Source of the DNA: a virus
IMG/VR virus record: IMGVR_UViG_3300033145_002238
Location: 1 to 20,053 of that record
Direction: 5' to 3' (one strand)
Length of the DNA stretch: 20,053 bases
Shown here: in pieces, positions 7,212-13,900 of the stretch
Layout of the letters: each line of letters begins with the position of its first letter
How positions within the stretch are numbered: position 1 is the stretch's first letter
Position numbers and translations under genes: made by a program
Notes under the pieces: model-generated
What the model saw: the letters and a program-made list of their open reading frames with translations, nothing else
Told to the model about the DNA's origin: nothing
Databases searched by the model: none

Positions 7212-8342
7212 TTAAGTAGTGTCCTCGACGACTACATTATACAGCATCTTGGCTACGATATCCCACCTGTATTCTTTCTTAAGTTTCTTCTCCCTCCATT
7301 CAAGTACCCTAGCCTTATAGTCATCTAGGTTATCTAAGATGTGGTGGAGTTTGTTCAAGGCATCCTCTACATCAATGGCATAGCCATAACCAACATGTAG
7401 AGCATTGTTTGGTAGAGGCCGTACTCTCTTCCCCTTCTTGATCCACAAGAATGGTGGTACGTAATCAGTCCATGAGCCATGTTCACACGCAACGCATGGA
7501 ACTCCCCTGACTAGTGATTCTAAGCATACGCACTCGAAGCCTCCGCCTCTTGAGAAGTTTAGTGTTATGTCTACTAGGTCGTAGAGAGCCATCTTCTCGT
7601 AGTCGTTGAGCCATCCGTAGATATTGATCGCGTCATACTGTATCAGCTGTTGGTACTCAATGGGGTTGGGAACCCCAGTCTTCAGGATTATTGCTACGTC
7701 CCTCCTCTCATGGCTTAGCCGTGTATAGACCTCGTAGACCTCGGGCCATCCCTTACGCTCTCCCGAATGCCATAGCCAGAACAAGATGATCTTCTTGTTC
7801 TTCTTAATCTTGTACAAGTATATTTGTAGAAGCAACGGGTTAATTGATTTAACAGGCATGGACTCCCAGACATTAGGCGTAGTGTACCATTCGGGGTCCA
7901 CTCCGTGGGGAACACGGTAGACCTTAGCCTTGAAGCCACTACGCTTTGCTACTTCCACGCAATAAGATGATGGTACAATGAATTTATCGTATCTGTTAGC
8001 CAGTTCGATTGCAATATCTGAGTATTGATCTGAGTCACACACATCGACGCCTATTAGTTCGTCGTAGTTACTCCTCCACCACTTATAGTAGTCTTCTCTG
8101 AAGCGACCATATGTATCGACCTTTGTTTTAAGTATCTTGTGCATTATGAAGAATGCTGGATGTACTATAGCCTTGTATCTCGTTACAGGCGTGAATGATG
8201 GGAAGTATAATTCGTCTACCTCGTAGATCTGGAGGTTGAACACCTTTCTCATGTACTCGATGTGCTTACGAGCAACAAGAGTGAAGCTAACGGTATGCCA
8301 CTTCGGATAGCTATACAAAATGTTTAGTGATGTTGTTGACAT
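7212..8342 (-). CDS. Glycosyltransferase, GT-B / GT4-like (376 aa)
   Basis: ATG at 8342 is preferred to the in-frame GTG four codons earlier, because GGGTGA (8350-8355) then lies about 8 bases upstream. The protein has a GT-B layout. The N-terminal half ends in a VPHGVDPEWY segment (about residues 148-157). The C-terminal domain starts with an IILFWLWHSGERKGW strand-loop carrying the RKG nucleotide-sugar loop (about 190-205). It then has IYGWLNDYEKMALYDLVDITL and the acceptor/donor loop SRGGGFECVCLESLVRGVPCV (about 265-286). In the classical EX7E motif the first Glu is replaced by Gly and a Glu sits three positions later (GGGFE-x4-E). Known: GT4-type enzymes transfer nucleotide-sugar-activated sugars. 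Inferred: it modifies virion or host surface proteins. It lies between structural genes and is cytoplasmic, with no signal or membrane segment. Confidence 0.85.
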   Translation of the reverse strand: MSTTSLNILYSYPKWHTVSFTLVARKHIEYMRKVFNLQIYEVDELYFPSFTPVTRYKAIVHPAFFIMHKILKTKVDTYGRFREDYYKWWRSNYDELIGVDVCDSDQYSDIAIELANRYDKFIVPSSYCVEVAKRSGFKAKVYRVPHGVDPEWYTTPNVWESMPVKSINPLLLQIYLYKIKKNKKIILFWLWHSGERKGWPEVYEVYTRLSHERRDVAIILKTGVPNPIEYQQLIQYDAINIYGWLNDYEKMALYDLVDITLNFSRGGGFECVCLESLVRGVPCVACEHGSWTDYVPPFLWIKKGKRVRPLPNNALHVGYGYAIDVEDALNKLHHILDNLDDYKARVLEWREKKLKKEYRWDIVAKMLYNVVVEDTT

Positions 8343-8363
8343 AGGTGTCTTCACCCATCCACT

Positions 8364-9107
8364 CTAGATTTCCTTGTAGTTTATAGCGTAGAATATCTCT
8401 GCCCCCGTATCTAGCCCAGTCCATTCAACTATTACTGGTTCGTCTACTTCGCCTGGAACCCTTATCGCGGGTATTATGACGAAACCGTATTTTGTTGGAT
8501 AAATAACCGTGATTATCTTGCCCGTGTTCTTGAACTTTATGTAAACCTTTCCATCAGTTGAGTTTGTTGAGGCATAAGCTCTTCTCACATCTATGCGTCT
8601 ACCAGGGCTCGGCCTAGCTATCTCTACAGGTGATGTCTGCGTACTAGTATCAATGATTCCTATCGCTGGTATCAAGTCCTCATCGGCATCTCTTGGTGAT
8701 ACAGGTATCCTGCCATACTCGTCCAACGGCTCGGTTATGATAGTGCCTATCCTTCCGTACTCATCCATGTATATTCGTTGCACTTTATCCCTTATTACCT
8801 CGACCTTCTCCACTAGCCTTGACTCATCCACCGCTTGTGTTATCTTCTCTTTGGCTGGCGGGAAGATGTCATAGAGGTTTATAGGGTCTTCGTCCTTGAT
8901 AACCTTCTTCCCTTGTACGTAGAGATCGTAGTAGAAGTAGCCGTAGAAACCGTATAATTCATAGAACGGGTTCTGGGGCGATCCCTTTGTTTCTAATACT
9001 TCTACGTCTCCATATAACTGATTGAGTATATCTACTACCGTGTTAGCCCAAGTTACGGTCGCTCTTTGCCCAGGCTTGACTTTGAGGTAGTCAAATGGTT
9101 TAGACAT
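8364..9107 (-). CDS. Beta-rich virion protein with DEYGRI repeats (247 aa)
   Basis: ATG at 9107 follows GAGGTGAG by about 6 bases, a strong ribosome site. Residues 1-40 are FDYLKVKPGQRATVTWANTVVDILNQLYG-like, a strand then a helix, followed by a Tyr/Phe-rich segment (45-70). A helix near 95-115 leads into two copies of DEYGRI about 14 residues apart (near 119 and 133), a pattern seen in trimeric fibre and baseplate proteins. The C-terminal 100 residues are all beta with Gly and Pro turns. No enzyme motif. Placed directly downstream of the 442-aa gene, 7 bases away, it probably belongs to the same sub-assembly. The role (fibre shaft or baseplate-like part) is inferred. Confidence 0.8.
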   Translation of the reverse strand: MSKPFDYLKVKPGQRATVTWANTVVDILNQLYGDVEVLETKGSPQNPFYELYGFYGYFYYDLYVQGKKVIKDEDPINLYDIFPPAKEKITQAVDESRLVEKVEVIRDKVQRIYMDEYGRIGTIITEPLDEYGRIPVSPRDADEDLIPAIGIIDTSTQTSPVEIARPSPGRRIDVRRAYASTNSTDGKVYIKFKNTGKIITVIYPTKYGFVIIPAIRVPGEVDEPVIVEWTGLDTGAEIFYAINYKEI

Positions 9108-9114
9108 GTCTCGC

Positions 9115-10443
9115 TCACCTCACAGTAAATAATCTCTTACTCAGGAACCTAAATCGTTCCCTGTACCTGCGATTAATGAATATGTCTATTTGCTTCTTCA
9201 GGGAATCGTATAGGTCTTCTAGTGTTTCGCGTCTAAGTCCCTTCCGCTCCCAAGTCTCAATCCACCATTGCTTGAAGTCTTCCTCTGTCATGGCTCTAAA
9301 CGTGTCTTCTCCCCAACGATGAGGCGACCCCTTTATACCAAAGATCTGTAAGACCGCTGACTTGTAGAGTCTTAGCCTAAACACGTCTATGTTTGGCTCA
9401 TGCTTTCGTACAATCGAGGCGACTAGTCTTTCAAGATACATTCTCTGTGTCACGGGGAGGCTAAATGTTTCTAGACGTTCGCTCCTTGTCCATTTCTCCA
9501 TTTCTTCTCTGCGCTGATAGTTCGCTACTGCTAGAGCAGTTGTTAATACCATGTTCCTAAAGTTAGCCCAAAGCTTATCATAGATGTACGCTATACTACA
9601 TTTCCCGTCCTTGAATGGATGAGCTTCTTTACCGCTCTCACCCACCCAGAAGAAATAATCCCACGAGGCCTCGTCAAAGTGTCCTCCCATGATCAAGTCT
9701 ACCATGTCTTCAAACTCTATCGACTTTTCCTGTAAGTCGTAGTCTATGTATCTGATCCAGCCCTTACCTTCCTCATCGCCCCAATAGCTCTTATCCCACC
9801 AGCCATAGTCCCAGACCATCACTTGCTCCTTGACCGCTGAGATAGCTGATAACTTGTTGAATAGTATCTTTTTGACCTCTGGGTGTATCTCCAATATCTT
9901 TGCTAGGACATCGATTTTCTCCCTTGCATCGTTTAACGTTATATCCTTCTTCATTAGAGCGTATAGCGTGGAACGTATGAGCTCGTAAACCTCAGTTGGA
10001 TCATAGTATGACGTGTTATACTGCGTCCTATCATAGTATCCCTTGACCAGCCTGGTTTCCTTGAACTGCTCGGCAAAGTCTTCCTCAAAGATCTTCGTAA
10101 TATCCTCTATAACATCCTTGCACTCGGGCACAAGATCCTCTATTACCTTCTTCACTAGTTTGATCCTTATTCCTCGTGCAAATTCTTCAGGGGTTGGAAG
10201 CTCTATGTCCCATACTAGGTTGATCGGCTCTATGTCAAGCGCAGGTAGGCTTAGGAGTAGCATTGAGACAAGGCTAGACCATAGCGTATCACTTAGAACC
10301 CAATCAGAAAAATACGATAGCCAATCAAACTCATTGAATAATAACGAGAGGGTAGTCCATGCTCCCTCATCCGACAGAATCTTTATCCAGTAGTCCTGCT
10401 TCTGCTTTAATATCTCGTGCGCCTCGATACTAGCCATGCCCAT
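9115..10443 (-). CDS. Large helical protein of unknown function (442 aa)
   Basis: The frame starts ATG GGC ATG at 10443, overlapping the 83-residue membrane gene by 14 bases; GAGG about 14 bases upstream is the likely ribosome site. The protein is predominantly helical and Trp-rich, with long amphipathic helices (residues 90-210). A compact Trp/Tyr cluster is near 225-275, containing YGWWDKSYWGDEEGKGW and FFWVGESGKEAH. The C-terminal part is basic and ends in YRERFRFLSKRLFTVR. No known catalytic motif is visible, and I do not recognise the family. Its position between the membrane protein and the beta protein suggests a virion assembly function. The strongly basic tail could contact DNA or an acidic partner. 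Confidence 0.8.
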   Translation of the reverse strand: MGMASIEAHEILKQKQDYWIKILSDEGAWTTLSLLFNEFDWLSYFSDWVLSDTLWSSLVSMLLLSLPALDIEPINLVWDIELPTPEEFARGIRIKLVKKVIEDLVPECKDVIEDITKIFEEDFAEQFKETRLVKGYYDRTQYNTSYYDPTEVYELIRSTLYALMKKDITLNDAREKIDVLAKILEIHPEVKKILFNKLSAISAVKEQVMVWDYGWWDKSYWGDEEGKGWIRYIDYDLQEKSIEFEDMVDLIMGGHFDEASWDYFFWVGESGKEAHPFKDGKCSIAYIYDKLWANFRNMVLTTALAVANYQRREEMEKWTRSERLETFSLPVTQRMYLERLVASIVRKHEPNIDVFRLRLYKSAVLQIFGIKGSPHRWGEDTFRAMTEEDFKQWWIETWERKGLRRETLEDLYDSLKKQIDIFINRRYRERFRFLSKRLFTVR

Positions 10444-10681
10444 TGTTCTCAGCCTTCCTCTTATGCATCATGGGCTTCAAGCCCCTCTCCACAACCAATT
10501 GTACCAAGAACGAGTAGAGGAATGCCCTAACACCAACGTACAAGTCAAAAATTGTCGGTAAGCGATCATATGGTAACGAGGCAACGAACGCTATTGCAGC
10601 TATTATTAGCGAGTCGATTATTATCCATAGTACTGGTTTGCCAGGGTTACGTGCGGGCGGGTCATAGGCAAAATCGAGGAT
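10430..10681 (-). CDS. Small membrane protein without a canonical start (83 aa)
   Basis: This frame is open from TTA/ACA just after an in-frame TGA down to TAG at 10430-10432. It encodes a proline-rich N-terminus (DPPARNPGKP), one strongly hydrophobic segment (about residues 19-36, VLWIIIDSLIIAAIAFVA) and a second weaker one (about 47-62), then a basic tail. No ATG, GTG or TTG occurs in frame before the middle of the protein. A perfect AGGTGAT (10687-10693) lies five bases before ATC at 10681, so an AUC start is the simplest reading. Alternatively a GTG at 10691, in another frame, would join the coding frame if one T of TTTT (10670-10673) were missing. It overlaps the 442-aa gene by 14 bases. 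Likely inserted in a membrane or virion envelope. Confidence 0.6.
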   Translation of the reverse strand: MLDFAYDPPARNPGKPVLWIIIDSLIIAAIAFVASLPYDRLPTIFDLYVGVRAFLYSFLVQLVVERGLKPMMHKRKAENNGHG

Positions 10682-10692
10682 TGTTAATCACC

Positions 10693-10797
10693 TCATACAA
10701 CTACGTTTTTTCTCCTATGTCCATATAACCATGTTTTAAGCGTACTCCTACTAATGTTTAGCATTTTTGCTATTTCAGAAGGGTTATAGCCACACAT
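10693..10797 (-). CDS. HTH microprotein, possible DNA binder (34 aa)
   Basis: ATG at 10797 has AGGT about 8 bases upstream; the frame ends at TGA 10693-10695, which overlaps the ribosome site of the membrane protein gene. The peptide contains NPSEIAKMLNISRSTLKTWL, an excellent helix-turn-helix of the resolvase/sigma-4-like kind: SEIAKML helix, NIS turn, RSTLKTWL recognition helix. A short basic tail (GHRRKN) follows. It lies exactly in frame with the preceding coiled-coil gene, separated by one TAA and two codons, so the two may once have been, or may sometimes be, one protein of about 93 residues. Alone, 34 residues is only just enough for an HTH, so this may be a remnant or a dimer-forming mini-regulator. 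Confidence 0.6.
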   Translation of the reverse strand: MCGYNPSEIAKMLNISRSTLKTWLYGHRRKNVVV

Positions 10798-10803
10798 GTT
10801 CCA

Positions 10804-10974
10804 TTACCTAGCACCTCGTATTTGCTTCAATGCCTCTTCTACCGCCTTCCTTACCTCGTTCACACGCTTTGACAACTCGTCAACGCTTTTCTTTAGTTCT
10901 AGTAAGCGTTTTCTTAGATCCTCCCTCATGTTCTGGGGAAGGTCTTGTTGTTGTTTGGGTTGTTTACTCGACAT
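10804..10974 (-). CDS. Coiled-coil miniprotein (56 aa)
   Basis: ATG at 10974 is preferred over an in-frame GTG four codons upstream, because GGGGGTG then sits about 9 bases before it. Residues 1-18 are polar, Gln/Pro-rich and flexible (KQPKQQQDLPQN). Residues 19-52 have heptad-like spacing of Leu/Val with Arg/Lys/Glu (LRKRLLELKKSVDELSKRV...), a clear coiled coil. No catalytic residues. It lies between the 1896-aa gene and the HTH microprotein. Inferred: an oligomerisation module, perhaps a partner of the giant protein or of the HTH peptide. Confidence 0.7.
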   Translation of the reverse strand: MSSKQPKQQQDLPQNMREDLRKRLLELKKSVDELSKRVNEVRKAVEEALKQIRGAR

Positions 10975-10995
10975 TAACGTATACACCCCCGCCTA

Positions 10996-13900
10996 CTACT
11001 TAGGCCCGTATATCTTCTGAGTAGTCAATCTATTTAATTCCGCACCATCCATTATTAATTCTATTTCTGCGTCACTCAATCCATACGCTTTGAGTCTCTC
11101 AAGCCTCTGCCTCAATTGCTCCTTCGTTATAACGCCATTAGCGTAGGCATAGACCAATTGACTCCTATACCATGATACTTGCCTCCAAACCATTCTATTC
11201 CTTATGAGCTTCCTGTAATAGTCTATCTGCTTCTGATACTTCTGTACATCAATGCCTCTGGCTTTTAGTAGGTCTCTGAATAGTTGCTCCCATTCAGGTA
11301 TGTATCTAGCGTCACTAGCGAATTGGCGTATAGTAGGTATCATGTACTGCATTATGCGGTAGTCTTTGCGTAGGTCTAGCTCTATCTTGAACATCATTAG
11401 TTCTTCCTTAGTCCATCCACCCTTCATCATTAATTCTTCTATTCTCCTGGCTACTTCTTGTGGTACGAAGAAGTACTCGTATATCCTCCTGTACACGTTT
11501 ACTACCGCGTTCACTTCTGACGCTATCATTCTGGCATAGATGTACCTCAACCATAGCTCGGCGAAGGTCTTCTCTACCCTCCTAAGCTCTAGTACTTTCT
11601 TGATGTAGTCCATGGGCACCTCTATGTACTCGGCCATAGAGGCCAGGGTTCCAAGTGTTGGAATGTACTCGATCATTCCCTCAATCTGCTCTGCAAGTAG
11701 GCGGATGTTGATTTCTGCCTCAGTAATACCAACCTTGTCCAAGAACTCTTTGATTCTTCTCTCAATGTCCTCGGGTATCGCTACTCCTCTAGCCTTAGCT
11801 TTTACATATGAGTACATCAGCGCCCTAGCATCGTCTGCTAGAGGTCTTACTTGGATGTATTGTAGCCATATCGGTTGCCACTCCTTCGGAACCCTGCGGG
11901 CCTCGAACACCTTGTTGATGAGATCGACTGGGATCGTTACGTACTCAGCCATCGTAGCCAACATGCTTGGAGTCGGTATGTACTCCCTAGCCTCAGCAAT
12001 TGCAACCTCTAGCTCTGCTCGTTCTCTGATTATCTGGACCTCCAACTCAGTGAATCCATACTCCAACGCTCTGTTCATGTACTGCTTCCACTGGTCCTCA
12101 GTTATGACGCCATAGCGTAGTGCTCTGATCGCTGATGAGAGCAGAGCCTTGTAGTCGCTCTTGATAGGCTTGACTTGTATGTACCTCAGCCACAGAGGTC
12201 TCCATTCCTCAGGCACATGCCTGGCCTCGAACACCTTCTGGATGTACTCCATCGGAATGACCATGTATTCAGCGAGTGTTCCCAGCATCGATGGAGTCGG
12301 TATGTACTCCCTAGACTCCTCGATTAGGATCTCTAGTTGTGTTGCTATGTCCCTAAGCTCCTTCTCCTTATCCGTAACGTTGAACTCGACGAAGTATGCA
12401 TGTATCTTCTTCTCCAGATCATGCGGTATGGCGATTTTATACCTCTTCGCTCTGTAGTACGCATTGAACAGCGCTCTGAAGTCGTCAACTAGTGGTCTTA
12501 GCTCTATGTATTTCTTCCAGAACTGGCGCAGTTCCTCTGGTATCTTCCTAACCACGAACGATTTCTCGATTATCTCTTGTGGTATGGTCATGTACTCAGC
12601 TAGGGTCGCTAGCTGTGATGGTGTTGGATAGTACTCCCTCTTGACAATGCCTGATATGACGTCCGTTAGGCTCAAGAAGAACTCTTCCTCGTCCTCGTGG
12701 ACGTAGATCACTTGCTTAAGTGCATCGATGACCTTCTTAGCATCATCCCTAGTTACGTAGCCATAAGCAATGCGGTAGAAGAGCCACGACGATAGCCTGT
12801 ACCACCAATACCTGATACGCTCCCTGACCTCTATGATCTGAGCTGTTTCGAGGAGCTGTAGCCTAATGTTCTCGTACTCCTCATCGAACGTTATGTGCAT
12901 CTCTTGACCTGTTATCGCCTTGGTGAGTGCACTGTAGTGCTTATCAATGATGCTGATCGCGTTCTTGAGCCTAGCCATAGCATCCTTGGCCGTTATCGCC
13001 AAGGTCCTAACTCCTGAGGATACATACTTCTCGAACTCTCGGTAGAGATCCATAATTCTGTCGATAGCCATCCTGAGCTGTAGCAACCTGCGTTCATGCG
13101 GTAGCCATCTTACAGGTAGGTTTATCCATCCAGTCTTCCACTCCTTGGTCTCGGTATCCCAGTATCCTACCTGATATGATGCTACTAGAAGACCTGAAAG
13201 GTATTCCTCGACTTTAGTTACGTTTAGCAATCCTTCCTTGAAGAGGTTTAGCCATCCAGTCCTTAGTAATGTCATCTCGTCCGATATAGCCATAATATTC
13301 TCTGCCACCGTGACAATTGGTACCCATGCTGGATGAAGGCCCGTGGCTTGGATTAGCTTGGAGAACCACTTTAGATCTACTTGTACAGGTGACTTTGGTG
13401 TATTTTCAAGTAGGCTAGGTATAGCCTTAACTAATGGTGTATATGATTCGTATCTAATTCCTGTATTCTGGAATTTCTCAGCCATGTAGAGGAAGATACC
13501 GTATCGTGACATCCAACGCATATCGATCTTCGAAGGTATGTCTGCTGCAACATCAGCCATGATCCAGCTGTCGGCTGTCCACCCACCGAGCTTGTCATAG
13601 ATTTCTCTACCGATCGGTATTCCATACATTGTTGTCTTGGGAGTGAACCATGAGAAGTTGGAGTACTCTAGCCACTTGAAGTAAGTGTTAAGTGCTAGTT
13701 CGAGGGCCTTTAATTGATCACCTGTCTTTATATTGTTTTGTATATCTAGTGGTGATAGCGGTTCTCCAGCACCGACTTCCTGGGCCTCTTTAGTGAATAA
13801 TTGTTTGATTGGCTCTGGTGGGCTGAACCACAGCATACCCGCCGTTGATCTCATGTAGAACTTCCATAGTTTATCGAATGATGGATACTTGAATGTCATT

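Noticed and set aside
9115-10443. 442-aa protein as a portal or terminase
   Set aside because: I see no Walker motifs, nuclease acids or portal-type layout. The size alone is not evidence.
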